A DNA stretch of 64,000 nucleotides from Saccharum officinarum (lineage: Eukaryota > Streptophyta > Magnoliopsida > Poales > Poaceae). The position numbers and the translations under genes were made by a program. The notes under the pieces were generated by a model. It was not told the DNA's origin. It made no database searches and saw only the letters and a list, made by a program, of their open reading frames with translations. Within the stretch, counting starts at the first letter, position 1. Every line of letters starts with the position of its first letter. Below are positions 1 to 12,208 of the stretch, one piece after another. Location: the NCBI GenBank assembly GCA_020631735.1, contig CM036201.1, positions 75,034,353 through 75,098,352 on the forward strand, written 5' to 3'.

Positions 1-128
1 AGAAAGCTCCGCAGGGAAGGAGAAACGTCGGCAGGTCACCGAAACGCGCGGCCGCGCCGCCGTCTCCCCCACCATCGAAGAGGGCGAAGGGCGGTGGCGG
101 CGGGAAGCGCGGGGGCAGGAAGAAGTGA
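1..128 (+). CDS. 3' tail of SANT/bromodomain protein gene (first copy, partial)
   Basis: This is the last 42 codons and stop (TGA at 126-128) of the gene described at 14949-18766, cut by the window edge. The reading frame is basic and Pro/Lys/Gly-rich, ending in a run of Gly, Lys and Arg typical of a nuclear-localisation or DNA-binding tail. It is identical to 18639-18766. The rest of this copy would lie to the left of the window, if it exists. Confidence 0.8.
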   Translation, partial: KAPQGRRNVGRSPKRAAAPPSPPPSKRAKGGGGGKRGGRKK

Positions 129-1291
129 AGGGGATATGATGGAATGGGAGGCAGTAGGAAGCGATAGGCCCATTCTCAGAGACTCTCTCAGCTGTGGGCA
201 AGACTATCCCCGCTCACGAACCTTTATATTAATCCTCTAAAAAGAATACTATATCCTAATCATAATAAAATATACAGTTTTTCGCATCCATCTATCATCT
301 CTCCACTGTGGGGCTCACTTATCACTTTATCTAAATATATCCATATGACATCTTGTTTTGAAGTATTTATTGAAACAAATTTAATGGTACAATTGGAATT
401 TAATTTGATTTTTTTGTTTAGAAATTATAATATTTTTTAATTAGTTGAATAAGTAGAGCCCACTACGCATGTGCTCTCTCTTCACTTTTCTCAGTAGCGA
501 CGTTACTGTAGCATAGCGTAGTGTATAGCGTATCCAGTGCAGCTGCCTCATCCGCTACCTGCTCCTCCAGTACGCAGGTAGCGCACCCAGTGCAGAGAGC
601 CTAAATGACATAGTGTCGTAGCCTTGATGAGGCCCGTTCACTTCCCAAAATATTTTCTCTGCCACCTGTCACATCGAATTTTTGGACGCATGCATAGAAC
701 ATTAAATATAGGTAAAAAATAACTCATTGTACAGTTTGTCGGTAAATATCGAGATAAATCTTTTGAGCATAATTAATTCATAGTTGGATAATTTTTGCCA
801 AATAACAATGAAATTGCTACAAGAATTTTTCCCTCGAATATTTCGAATCTGAACACAGCATGAACTGACCTGCGCGGCGCCTCTCATGGGATTGTGGAAG
901 ACGATTCGTTTAAAAACTGTCGTCGAGTTTTTTTTTTTGGCTGAAATTTCAAACTTTTATAGTGATGGTACTGTCCAAGGAACACTAGTCACTCAAGTCT
1001 CAACTGTGATTTTTATTACAGCAATGTTCATTTTCATTTGAAGCAGCGCTACACTATCGGGCTAGGCCTCTCTCTCTCTCCGTCTTTATTGCCTGTCCTC
1101 ATGCGTGTGCTTGCATTGGCCAGCAAAAAAAAACCCTTAGGTTTACGATGGATGTTTTTTACTCCCGTGTTTTGCGCAGGAAACCAAAACTTTCCACTCA
1201 AATAGAGAGAGCTCCATAGCCAACAAAATTGGTTTAATTTTTTAGCCTCCAAAAAAAACGTTACGCCACACATAGATTAGTTTGGTATTAT
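129..1291. other. 3' flank of bromodomain gene, no gene seen (first copy)
   Basis: The sequence is AT-rich with no recognisable coding segment. The first ~100 bases are probably 3' UTR of the gene ending at 128. A stretch near 470-610 is rich in short GC words (GTAGC, GCGTA) and may be a degraded small transposon. Its twin is 18767-19929. Confidence 0.5.
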
Positions 1292-1857
1292 AGATTACTT
1301 TTTATTTCTTATTAATCTTTTTTCTTATTGGTTGGCACCTAAGATGACCATTTGCTCCTCTCATTAATCATGTACCTGGGAGTTTGATTGTCGCCCGTCC
1401 TATTCTCTTACTCTGTCTTGCCCTCTGCGTCCTCGGCATGACATGAAACGTCGCTGGGGTGCCAGCGCCACCACCACCCAGCCAAGGCAGGTGACACTGC
1501 CGTCGCGGGCTGCCCAGTCAGTCGGACATCGTCATTCTCCTCCTAGTCGTGCCAAAGATCTGCTGCTGCCATATCCCAGTCGTACCGAAGACTGCTGCCG
1601 CCTAGTCCTACCGAAGATTGCCATCGACTCTGCCGCGTAGTCCAAGATGAAGGTTGCCGCCTTGTCGAATTGGTACGTGTTACAACCGGGAGGCAGCGAT
1701 GACAACGGCTAGGGTGATGAGCGAAAATAACAACGGCTAGGGCGAAGGGTGACGCTTGGATAGAGGGCGACAATACGATTAAATGAGGGATGAGCAATAT
1801 GGTCAGCTTAGGTGCCAACAAATTACAAAAGATATTAGAAATAAGAAAATAAGGCAT
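1292..1857. mobile_element. Small foldback element with long terminal inverted repeats (first copy)
   Basis: The left arm (about 1299-1395) and right arm (about 1764-1851) are imperfect reverse complements over roughly 90 bases. Both contain GTTGGCACCTAAG.TGACCAT, then a TCTCATT/TCATTTAATC block and GATTGTCGCCC. The centre is GC-rich. The long arms resemble Mutator-like or foldback MITEs, but I cannot identify a clean target duplication. It encodes nothing. Its twin is 19930-20495. Confidence 0.6.
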
Positions 1858-1866
1858 AGTGTCATA

Positions 1867-2089
1867 CTCCCTTCATCCCTAAATAAGTGTCGTTTTTTGT
1901 TTTCATGCCGTAAGCTTGACTAAATTTGTAGAAAATACTTGCAACATTCGTGCCTTCAAATAATTTATTATGAAAATAGATTCAACAATCTATCTAATTG
2001 TGTATCATAAATATTAATATTTTTATATAAATTTAGTCAAAGTTATTTCTCGGAAAATGAGAACGATAGTTATTTAGAAACGGAGGAAG
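1867..2089. mobile_element. Stowaway-type MITE (first copy)
   Basis: The element begins CTCCCTTCATCCCTAAATAA and ends TTATTTAGAAACGGAGGAAG, giving the CTCCCTCCGT-type inverted repeat of Tc1/mariner-derived Stowaway MITEs. TA dinucleotides flank it on both sides (1865-1866 and 2090-2091). Length is 223 bases. Twin at 20505-20727. Confidence 0.85.
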
Positions 2090-2302
2090 TACTAATGAAG
2101 ATGTCAAGAATATAAGTATAATTTTGTGAAGCCAATGTTTGAAGTCCTAAATATGTGAAATCTAGTGCTTATAGAGTCTAGAAAAATCAATTCCAAATGG
2201 TGCCTGAAACTTGTTTCCTCCATAACACTACTCCGAACATGGCATAGCTTTATAAAAAACTTGTTTACAGTGAAAAAAGTCAAAGGAAACTTGTTAACCG
2301 CT

Positions 2303-4781
2303 TGAAGGGTCGAGATGACGGACTAGAGGTGGGGTAAATAGTCCTATGTAAAACTTAATCGCGTCAGCTAACCGAAACAAGTGTGGAATTAAACTATCGG
2401 TTTAGCCAAGACTACACCCATCTATCTAAGTTCTCTAGCACCTTATAAAGATCCTAATTAAGCAACTAAGGTGCCAAGCCTAGCAAGAGCTCACCTAAGC
2501 AATTCTAGAGCAAAGCCACACAAACCTATACACTAGTACTTTACCAATCGGGAGAGCTTCTACACAACTAGTAAGTAAAAGCACAAAGCCCCTAAGCTCA
2601 CTAGCAATGCTCAATACCAAGACAACCAATGCCAAATTAGAGAGCGCAAATTACTTAGCTACACAAACTAAGTAATGTGACTAACAAGGTTACACAAACC
2701 AAATTAGTCACGCAACGGAAGCTACTTCTATGCTACACAAGCAAAAAAAGGTAATTAGCAAGCAACACAAACTAACTAATTACAAGAGCAACTACACAAG
2801 CACAATGTATAAGAAAGTAAATATAAGCTTGGGTTGGGGAATTGCAAACCAACAGGATGACAAGGTTGACACGATGATTTTTATCCCGAGATTAACTTGG
2901 TTGCCACCAAGCTAGTCCCCGTTGAGACAAGCTCCAAGGTTGTCACCGGTCCTCTTGCTAGTGGTGACTCATAAGTCACACTCTCCCACATGGAGTGCTT
3001 ACCACAAGCTCTAGCACTTGACCCGCCCGGACCACTTGTCACCCTTCGCGTCTCGCTTTACTAGAGTTGCTCTTCGTGTTTCCCGCGGGCGAGCACAATG
3101 CCCCTCACAAAGCTCTTCTCCGGAGCACCGCACAATCTCCTTGCGGGCTTTGACGGAGACCACCACCAAGCCGTCTAGGAGGTGGCAACCTCCAAGAGTA
3201 ACAAGCACCACCGGTTTGCAACTCGAACACCTAGTGCCACTCGATGCAACCTCACGATACAATCATACTAGAATCACTCACTCGCAATTAATTCATACTC
3301 TTGCAAGCTCAAGTGATTTAGAGGCTCTCCTAGCACTCCCCAAGTATGGACTCTAAGTCCCAAGGGTGCTAAGCCACAGCCAAGGGCGGCCACCACTTCT
3401 ATTTATAGTCCTAAGGTCAAATAGAGCCGTTGCCCCTTCACTGGGCCAAATTCGACACCACCGGACACGCTGGTGCGTACCACCGGACGCAGGCAGCCAG
3501 CGTCCGGTGCACCATCTCCGTCCACGTGTCCTCGCGCGTTCAACCTCGGCCGCAGATCTCCAACGGTCACTACGTGTGCCAACGGTCAAGGGAATGATCG
3601 GACGCAGCACAGTGCCACACCGGACGCACCACGCCTCAGCGTCCGGTGCACAACAGAGAGCTTCCAGAGCCTCTACTTCACGATCAGACGCGTCCGGTGC
3701 ACCATGACCGGACGCAGGCCAGCGTCCGGTCCTCCCTGACCTCACTGCGCACTGCCACGTCAGGGTAACCGGACGATCAACAATGATCACCCGGAGTCCG
3801 GTGCTCTATGTCCGATGCACACCAAAAAAACGACTGGACGCGCCGGTGCACTTCAGCCAGCTGCGCGTGCCACCGCTCAACTGACCGGACGCACAGGTGC
3901 CCCCGAGGCCAGCGTCCGATCACTTCCAGTGACCCGTTTCGCCTCTGTTTCTTCGTCGAATCCTGCCGAGCAAACTCGGCAGGAGGGAGAGGGAGTCTTC
4001 ACTTTTATCTTCCTCTCAAAACCCTTGCAAATGTGCCAACACCACCAAGTGTACCACCACCATGTGTATGTGTGTTAGTATTTTTATAATTATTTTAACA
4101 GAGTTAACCACTCAACTTGCCACGCCACTCGATCCTAGCAATGATGCAAAGTTAGAACTCGAGTGGCACTAGATGACCGATATGCAAACAAGTTTGCCCC
4201 TCTTGATAGTATGTCCATTTATCCTAAACCCAGTCATGCACTTCTCTACACAACCTTTGACCGGTGAAATGAAAATGCCCTAGGTTATACCTTTGCCTTG
4301 CTTATTCCATTCCATTTCCTTCGATGTTGATGCAACACATGCACCAACCAATCACCAAATGATATGATCCACTTCATATCATCACGTGACCATATTGGTT
4401 CATCGATCTTGACCTCACTTGCTCTTCACCGTTGCGTTGGTCCATCGGTGCCAAGTCTTGCTCAAGCTTCACCGTCACACGTGGTCCCTCGCTTCAAAGC
4501 CTCTGGCTTGCACTTCACACTTGCAACCGGTCTATCGAGCCAAGTCATGTCTTGATCTTCTCCACCTTGATCACATGACTCAATGCCATGTCTCATGTGC
4601 AATAAGCTCCTCCATCATCACATGTGCAAGCTTTGCAACATCTCCAAGCCATTTCCACCTACATGGCATATGTTGCTCACACACATGTACCTATGGACTA
4701 ATCACCTGTGTATCTCATATAAAACATAATTAGTCCACCTAAGTTGTCAATTAATTACCAAAACCAAACAAGGACCTTTCA
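2303..4781 (-). mobile_element. Solo LTR, copia Maximus/SIRE-like (first copy)
   Basis: The 2479-base element starts TGAAGGGTC and ends GACCTTTCA and is flanked by a perfect 5-bp duplication CCGCT (2298-2302, 4782-4786). There is no second LTR or coding interior, so it is a solo LTR left by LTR-LTR recombination. Orientation is minus: read on that strand it begins TGAAAGGTCCTTG, and a TATAAATA box lies on the minus strand at 3400-3407. Many CCGGACGC/GCGTCCGG words lie at about 3450-3920, just upstream of that box. Twin at 20942-23421. Confidence 0.9.
3400..3407 (-). promoter_or_regulatory. TATA box of solo LTR (first copy)
   Basis: The minus strand reads TATAAATA, followed downstream (lower coordinates) by the transcribed R/U5 side. 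The CCGGACGC array lies immediately upstream. Twin at 22040-22047. Confidence 0.6.
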
Positions 4782-4786
4782 CCGCT

Positions 4787-5498
4787 GGAAAAAGGAAATA
4801 AATAAAAAAATATGGGAGGACTAGCGCTCGCAACTTCCATCGCCCCGCGCCAAATCTCGCTCCAAAGGCAGCATCCGTCCGGTCGGCTTTGTGCTGCACC
4901 CAACACCCTCCTGCATTGCATCCCGCGCCCCGTGGCTGCCCGCATCGCGCGCCATCCCGCGATGCCACACGGGGACCGATGCACCCCTCCCTACTTCCGT
5001 CGTTTCGTGCACCCTCGCGGACCCGTGCCACCCAAACCTCACCAACATCGAGAAGAGGGGTAGGGGGCGGTAGATGCCCAGCCGTCGCCCGGAGGAGGAA
5101 ACACTGAGGCGAGGTAAAAAAAAGCGAGAAGAGAGATGTAACACCCAATCTACTTTTGAAACATCGAGATGCAACACTTACAACATACGTATGAAGGTAG
5201 ATAAAACACTCGAAACATATTTCTGAAACACTTGCAAAAATACCTAGAAAACCATTGCAACACATACACAACATCCAGATAAAACACCTGTAACATATTT
5301 GTGAAACTTATGCAACATGCGTCTAAAAAACGATGAAACATTGGGAACAAAAACTTGTAATATACGTGTACAACCACTGCAACATATGCAACATCTCGAT
5401 CTACTTTTGCAAGAACCGCATGAAATGATTGCAACGTACTTATGAAACATCTAAAACACTTGAAACAGACCCATGCAACATGTGCTTTTAAGCGCAAC
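4787..5498. other. Interval between solo LTR and copia insertion (first copy)
   Basis: About 4810-5110 is GC-rich and unassigned. From about 5145 to 5498 it becomes a degenerate run of short words such as GAAACA(C/T), TTGCAACAT and CGTATGAAAC, repeated every 20-40 bases. Similar words occur in the gypsy LTR near 31780-31960. I see no gene. Twin at 23427-24138. Confidence 0.5.
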
Positions 5499-5503
5499 AT
5501 CTA

Positions 5504-7146
5504 TGAAAGCATCTAGGCCCCGGTGTTAGTTTCGGCAATTGATGACAACGCATAATTACCATGACTAACGTGTGTTTTGCAGAAACATTGGTAAGTTAGG
5601 TCATGGAGATGATGACTGCTTTGGGCAATATGGTATTCATGTCCCTTGATGGAAATCGTTTCGGTTTTCAAAGGATCAACGACAAGTTTAAGGACGGTTA
5701 GTTCCGAATGTCAAGGTGTTGAGTTACATCTAGAATAGTCGTTAGGATCTTTGTTTCTTCCTTTGACCGTACTATAAAGGGGGGCATGAGCGAGTAGCTT
5801 GACCTAGGTGAGTCTTGTATTTAGGTGTGGTGCACACTTGTCAAACTTAGCACTAGGTAGCTCGAGAAAAGCTCAGAGTTCAGTTGGAAGCAACTTGGTT
5901 CAAGTTGCATCGCGTTTAGAAGATGTTTGAGCCGTTTACCTATGACCGGACGCGGTCCTGGTCATGACCGGACGCGTCCGATCAGTACTAACACTTCACT
6001 GCGGGTTCAACTGATCGACCGGACGCGGTCCTTGAGAGGACCGGACGCGGTGGTCAGTCTGACATGTGTTCCAGAGGGTAAACAGCGTAATCGGACGCGG
6101 CTGTGAAGTGATCGGCGCGTCCGGTCACGTTCCAGTAAGGTCCCGTGGTGACCTGACGCGTCCGGTCACCTATGATCGGACACGGTCGTGCGTCAATTCA
6201 TTTTTCTAGTAAGCTCTTGCATGATCGAACGCGTCTGATCATCCCTGATCGGCGCGTCCGGTCATCTCAGACCGGCGCATCCGGTCATCACAGATCGGCG
6301 CGTCCGGTCACTCAGCGTAGCTTTCGGTTTTCGACCGTTACACCTGACCGGCGCGTCCGGTCATGTCGACAGGCGCGTCCGGTCAGTGCGTGTTTTGCTT
6401 ATTCGAAAGGTAACGGTTGGATTTGTCTGAGGGGTGTATAAATACATCCCCTCCACCTCTTTTAGAGGTCTCTTGCTCATTTGTTCAGCTGAGAAACACC
6501 TTTGAAGTGCAAGGGAGTGCAAGAGCCCTAGTGAGGATAGAGATTTGCAAATCAAAGTTTGAGAATCCTCTCTAGTGACAAGAGTGTAGCAAGTGTGTAT
6601 CCATCTTCTCATTAGGCTTGTTGTGGTCAAGTGAGAGTTCTAGCTTGTTACTCTTGGTGATCGTCATCACATAGACGGTTCGGTGGTGATTGGGAGTTTG
6701 GTGATCATCCGACGAGATTGTGGGTGACCCAACTCAAGTTGTGAGCGGTTTTGGGTGATTCGCCGCGACGGAGTGTCGAAGAATCAACCCGTAGAGAGCA
6801 CTTGATCCTTGTGCGGATCAAGGGGGAGCTACACCCTTGCGCGGGTGCTCCAACGAGGACTAGTGGGGAGTGGCGACTCTCCGATACCTCGGCAAAACAT
6901 CGCCGTGTTCCTAACCCTTACTTTCAAGCATTTACTTTCGTGCATTACTTTCATTGCTTGTTTACTTTCCTAGAATTGCCATGCTAGTCTAGGATTGGAA
7001 CTTAGGGTGCAAAACTTTTATCAGTAGAATCACAAGGAACACTAGTAGGCACTAGGGGTGAAGTTTGGCTTGTAGGATTTAATTTTTGCAATTAATTTTT
7101 AGAAAAGCCCAATTCACCTCCCCTCTTGGGCATCTTGATCCTTTCA
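5504..7146 (+). repeat. 5' LTR of copia element (first copy)
   Basis: This LTR is identical to 24144-25786, starting TGAAAGCATC and ending GATCCTTTCA. The left target duplication ATCTA is at 5499-5503. The TATA box TATAAATA is at 6437-6444 and a tRNA-iMet primer-binding site follows at 7149-7160. Confidence 0.93.
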
Positions 7147-7199
7147 ATTGGTATCAGAGCCGTGTTGCTCTTAATTTAGGCTCCACCGCCTAGAGCAAG

Positions 7200-7738
7200 A
7201 TGTCTAATGGGGAATGACCACCTCCCACTTTTGAGGGAGACGATTTTCCATATTGGAAAATTCGTATGGAGGCGTACCTCGAAGTCATAGATGTTGGGTG
7301 CCTTAGAGCCATAACCGAAGGGCTTCCTCCTATAAGGGATCCCGCCAACCCAAGTGGTGACGAGGAGAAGTACGACCGGTGGAATGCAAAGGCAAAAAAT
7401 ACACTCTACCGGGGACTAGGCAAAGATATCTTCAATCGTGTGCGTAATGCCAAAAATGCTCATGAGTTGTTGGAAAATCTTTGTGCTCTCCATGAGGGAA
7501 CTAAGAGTGAGCGTGAGGAACGCTATCATATTGCCTTAAAGAAAATTAATTCTTTTGAGATGCTTCCCAAAGAAAGTGCTAATGAGATGTACACTCGTTT
7601 GAATATTCTTATAGAAGATCTCAATGCTCTTGGACTCACTCAAATAAGTCAATCGGATGTTGCAAGGAGGATCTTGAGTGTTCTTTCCGTTGAGAAGTAT
7701 GGACATATTATCACCGTACTTCACCAAAGTGATCTCTA
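7200..7738 (+). pseudogene. Copia gag, N-terminal part, cut by assembly gap
   Basis: This is the start of the copia capsid reading frame, identical to the beginning of 25840-27280. It includes an early in-frame TGA six codons in (7215-7217), after which the frame is open to the gap. The capsid domain resembles the UBN2/retrotransposon gag family (PYWKIRMEAYLE, then a helical domain with YHIALKKINSFEML). Its truncation is an assembly event, not a biological one. Confidence 0.85.
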
Positions 7739-7838
7739 NNNNNNNNNNNNNNNNNNNNNNNNNNNNNNNNNNNNNNNNNNNNNNNNNNNNNNNNNNNNNN
7801 NNNNNNNNNNNNNNNNNNNNNNNNNNNNNNNNNNNNNN
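7739..7838. other. Assembly gap of 100 N
   Basis: Exactly 100 N, the conventional filler for a gap of unknown size. Sequence on the left is inside copia gag; sequence on the right (7839 onward) is unrelated intergenic DNA. Confidence 0.99.
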
Positions 7839-8530
7839 TTAGGATTACAAATTTGATGACATTTTCATAGAATCATAGTGTTGTTGCTTTGCTGGGAATG
7901 AGGATGTGAAATTTGATGTTTTCTCACTTAGCTGATTACTCTGATGTGTTTTATGGGTTGCGGGCTGTGGGCCAGCACGGCACGTTGTTTTTGCCGTGCT
8001 TGCCGGGCTGGCATGGCACAAATTTCGGCCCGCAGGCCCGTGCTTGGGCCGAAGGCCAGGCACGAGGCACGCCGCGGCACGGCACGACAGGCACGGCGGG
8101 CCGTGTTGGCCGACACCCTGCGGGCTGTGCCTCTCCTGGGCCCGTGCCGAGCCGGGCCGGGCCGGCCCGATGGCCAACTTTAGTAGGCTGGCTCGGAAGG
8201 TTCGAAATCCAATTAGCCATACGGGGAGAATTTGCAGTTACTGCTCATACTCTGCCGTACCCTTATATTATCAACAACCAGCACCAAACGCGATAAAAAA
8301 AAAACAACCAACACCAAACAGAGAGCTTGCCATACACGGAACACCTCGTTTCTTTTTTACAATTTTTTATTAATTTTATTTACTCCATGATCTTTGCATG
8401 GGCCGGCGGAGCAACAAAACTAATCGTTCTATGTCGCGTACTACACGTGTACACCGCCAGTTTGAGTGTAATGACGAGTGCAGTTCGTGATCTAAGGTCT
8501 TGATTGGATCCATAAGACAAGTATTACTTA
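7839..8530. other. GC-rich palindromic interval, possible hAT-like remnant
   Basis: About 7960-8185 is a dense run of CACGGCAC, GGCCCG and GGGCCGGCCC words, including the inverted repeat AGCACGGCA...TGCCGTGCT. Such stretches are common in the subterminal parts of grass hAT-type elements. I cannot define both ends. The rest is AT-rich and I see no gene in it. Confidence 0.4.
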
Positions 8531-8764
8531 CTCTGTCCCAAATTATAAGACGTTTTGTCATTTGTAGATAGTCTATTCGCTTGAACTTTTTAGGTATGGT
8601 ACATTGTTTTTCTCTCACAACAAATCAACTTCAGTCAGTTTATCAACCGCAGAAACCATTCGCTAGCTTCTATTATGTATCTAGACATAATATATATCTA
8701 GGTGCGTAGCAAAATCTACGAATCTAGAAAAGATAAAACGTCTTATAATTTGAAACGGAGGAAG
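8531..8764. mobile_element. Stowaway-type MITE
   Basis: Ends CTCTGTCCCAAATTATAAGA and TCTTATAATTTGAAACGGAG are imperfect inverted repeats, flanked by TA (8529-8530, 8765-8766). Length is 234 bases, with no coding capacity. Confidence 0.85.
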
Positions 8765-8835
8765 TAGTACACTGCTAAAAAGTTAGATAGATCTAGCTTT
8801 ACCTAATTGTTAGCTGAATAACCAACCAACAACTA

Positions 8836-8974
8836 CTCCATCCATTTCAATTTATAGGTCGTTTTGATATTTCTAAGTGCATAGTATTTAGACATATTCT
8901 ATTTCTAGGTGCATAGCAAAAAAACTATGTACTAGAAAAAATCAAAACAGCCTATAATTTAAGACAGAGGGTTG
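8836..8974. mobile_element. Short Stowaway-type MITE
   Basis: CTCCATCCATTTCAATTTATAG on the left pairs with CTATAATTTAAGACAGAGGG on the right. TA flanks it at 8834-8835 and 8975-8976. It is about 139 bases and related to the element just upstream. Confidence 0.75.
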
Positions 8975-9117
8975 TATTTTACTAATTAAAATAAACTAGT
9001 TAATGTCAACTAATATTAGCTGTCAACTATTAAGTACTCCTGGCTAACTATTAGTAGCACATGGATCCAAATAGAACCTAATAATAATAGTCAAATAATT
9101 ACTTGAATGACTAGGAA

Positions 9118-12100
9118 AAAAACTCAGATGAGGACGTCAATCTTGATCTGTCCACGGTCAGGAGAAACATGCATGTTTGTACAGTACAGCTGGTCAATCT
9201 TGATCTGTCCACGGTCAAGACTCAAGAGAGACATGTTTGTACAGCTGGCTATGGCCAGGCCAGGCGACCGACCGCGTCGGCGTGCTCGTGCCGTGCATTG
9301 CAACGTGTGTGTATGTGACGAATGAAGAATCGCGCCGCCAGCAGATGCGATCCGTCATCCGTGGCCTGCAGCCGCAGCGCGCAGCCGGCTCCATTTCCAG
9401 TTTCCGTCGAGGCTGTTGCTTGCGCGGCTAACACCACCGTACCCACTACCCAACGGCAAAGGAAATCTTTACTACTCAAATTTTTTTTCTTTGGAAATAC
9501 TAGTCATTTTGGTTCTTCGATATCTGAATAAGCACGGTTCAGTCGGTCGTTTATCAGACAATCAAGTCTAGTCCTCCAACTTTAATTTCCACTCATTACA
9601 GCATTGCTCTTAGTATAAGGCGTTTATAAATGCCTTGAAAAGTGGTTAAATCGCCTTCAAATATCTTTTAATGCATTTTTTAGAACGCCGCCTATAACAT
9701 AGGAGTAAAAGGTCTTTTGAAACATTTTTTTAAAAAATATCTTTTAATATCAACATTTAATGGTATTTTCTAACTGCCTAGAATACTTTTAGAGGTACTC
9801 TGCCTCTGTAACTTCTTGGAGGCAATCTGTACTAGACCTTCAAATATTGATTGAGGCGTTATTAGAAATGCCTCCAAAACCAAGGTATACATGCGAGACT
9901 TTCTACCAATATCAAATTAGCACATTAACAAAGAGCACACATTAACATTGGATGCATCCAACTTTAAAATCTTTTATACAGACATAAGTTTTCGTTTCTG
10001 AATATTAGTACAGTTGTTTAGGTTCTCATTCCTAAATGACGATCCTCAGTCCTGTTTAGGTTCTCAGTCCTAAATGACACAGTTTTGGACAGGGATGACA
10101 CTGCTTGCCAAGTTTAGGGACCTGTGGTAATCACCTTGAAAGTTCAGGGACTAGGATGACACCGTCGCCAAGTTTAGGGACCTGCGGTGATCACCTTGAA
10201 AGATCAGGGACTTGGATGACACCGTCTGCCAAGTTTAGGAACCCACAGATATCACTTTAGAAGTTTAAGGACTTAGATGACACCGTCCACCAAGTTTAGG
10301 ACCGGCGATGAATTTTGCTCAATAAAAAAAATATAGATCAACGATATTACGAAGAAAACCAAGGCCACGTAATCAATCCCACCCCGTCAATCTAAATGAA
10401 CGATTGAGATGCCCTAGTGGATCTGACTATTTTCTAATTTTTCTTAATGCAAACTTAGCATAGACTCTCTGTTTCTATATTGTGTTTTGTTCGAGATGGC
10501 AAAGGCTACTTACTAAGCCTATTGATACAAACTCTCTACCATGATCAAAGGAAAAGGCAGACAACATGCTAGTTTTGTCCTAAAATAAGTGGTGCAAACA
10601 GGGACAATAATTGATTCGGCTTATTGTGAACTAGGCATGCCAACGCGACTTGCCACATGGAACCAGGGACAAGATTGAACCCAAGGATAGGGTCGGACGA
10701 CTAGATTGAACGATCCGAGACATGAGTGGAGAAATTGAACTAACAAGCAAAGTCAAAGGGACTAAATTAATTATTTTGCTCATCTGTGCACACATCAGTT
10801 TCTTTTTCCTACTCTTTTGAGGTGACCCTTTCGCATTACCCGATGGAGAGGTAATAAAAACCAAACACTGACCCCCCCCTCCCCCTCTGCCTATCTTCAA
10901 CCTCTATCCACCCTCTAGACCCAACTACCACACCCTCCTACAGATCGACATGTCTTTCGTCTCCATAATGTGAGCCACCATAATGGGTGAAAACCAGCTG
11001 CTAGGCGCGTTGCCTCCCACCCCTATTTTCTATCCTCCTCCCCTTCCCTTCCCTCTCGACCTCTCCATCGTCTGAAATCTGTCTCCGAGGATTATGGCCT
11101 GAGAACAGCTAGATCTATAAGAAAAGAGATGGGGGATATCATAAGAGGATCTAAACCTGAAACCTGGAAAGTGTAGGGTGTCACGACGAGTACAGGCATG
11201 AGCTCGAGGGCAAGGCAATTGAAGCTCCATGCCTAGAGTATGGAAACACTAAGCCGACCGTGGTGTTGAAATCTTCGTGCCACCATGGGATACCCACGAG
11301 GAGGGCCCTTGGTGCGGCATCGAGTGCTCCATGCCACAAGGGGGCTAACTAGGTGAGCAAGCTACTTTGTTCATTTGTTATGTTTTTAAGGACAATTTTA
11401 TTTCTTTTTTTTTCCTAAAAACATTCTCAAAGAAACATTTTCACAAGTAGTGCTTTGGAAAACATCTTCGTAGCACTGTGTGATTCCCACAAGGGCCTCT
11501 CAATGCTGCGGTGAGAGCTCCATGTGTTAAGGGTTTGACTAGGTGAGCAACTTATTATTTTCTTTTGTTATATTTTAAACGTGGTTTATTTTCCTTTTTT
11601 GAAATACAATATATAAAACATTGTCATAAGTATTTAACAAAAAAAATATGTGTTTCCATTGTTTGTCAAAGACTTTCAAAATAACTTAGCATTTACAGAT
11701 GGGAAGAAAAAACTTCGGGTAAAAAAGTTGTAGATTCTAAAACTTACTAATTAGCCCATCGCTACTTTCTTTTTTCCTTTTAAAAAAATAGATAGATGTA
11801 GTCATGTAGTAGAGCTTTAAGAACCATGGTTAAAAAGAAGTCTACAGCGTGGTTGGCAAGACAATCTGGGGCTGAATGCAGCTCTTAGTGTTGATGACTA
11901 TCACATGGCGCCATTCACTCAAAGTAAAGTTTTGTAAACAATCACTTGTCAGACTATTATTATGGTCATTAAACTATTATACCACTCAAATCTGGCCGAG
12001 AAAACAAAACTATTTTTTTAGCAAAAGAAAATACAAAACTATCTGTACCTATTTATTTAACCCGCATCCAGTTGGGCCATTTTTACGGGCTCAGCTTAGT

Positions 12101-12190
12101 CATTAGCAACCGAGTATTATTGGGCCGGTCCAGTTTTGTTGAACTGAGTGTCACACGATTTGCCACGCCCGCAGGCCGGGCCAGGATGCC
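9118..12190. repeat. Diverged tandem duplication, unit 1 (~3.07 kb)
   Basis: Collinear blocks are shared with unit 2 (12209-14494): the start GGTCAATCTTGATCTGTCCAC, the block ending AATACTAGTCATTTTGGT, the ATGAACGATTGAGATGC block (10396 and 12831), GAACCATGGTTAAAAA (11821 and 14080), and the end TGGGCCGGTCCA...CACACGATTTGCCACGC. Unit 1 carries extra sequence, including the 61-bp repeats. I see no gene in it. Confidence 0.85.
10094..10310. repeat. 61-bp tandem repeat, about 3.5 copies
   Basis: Units begin GATGACAC(T/C)G at 10094, 10155, 10215 and 10276. Each contains GCCAAGTTTAGG(G/A)ACC, a TCACCTT block, and AGGGACT(A/T)G. The array is present only in unit 1 of the surrounding duplication. 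Confidence 0.85.
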
Positions 12191-12208
12191 AATCCTTTAA
12201 AAAAAAAA

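Larger units (their letters stand above)
1..7737. repeat. Near-identical copy of 18639-26377 at a contig end
   Basis: This whole block matches 18639-26377 in the same orientation. The offset is 18638 bases at first, 18639 after an A-run (6 A at 2254-2259, 7 A at 20892-20898) and 18640 after a G-run (3 G at 3087-3089, 4 G at 21726-21729). I found no other difference. It carries the same solo LTR and the same copia insertion with identical target duplications, and it stops at an N gap. The simplest reading is an unmerged overlap between two contigs; a very recent duplication is possible but less likely. Confidence 0.95.

Noticed and set aside
1..7737. A recent true segmental duplication with two active copies of every feature
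   Set aside because: Absence of substitutions, differences only in homopolymer length, and an N gap exactly at the end of one copy favour an assembly cause. I keep it as a checkable alternative.
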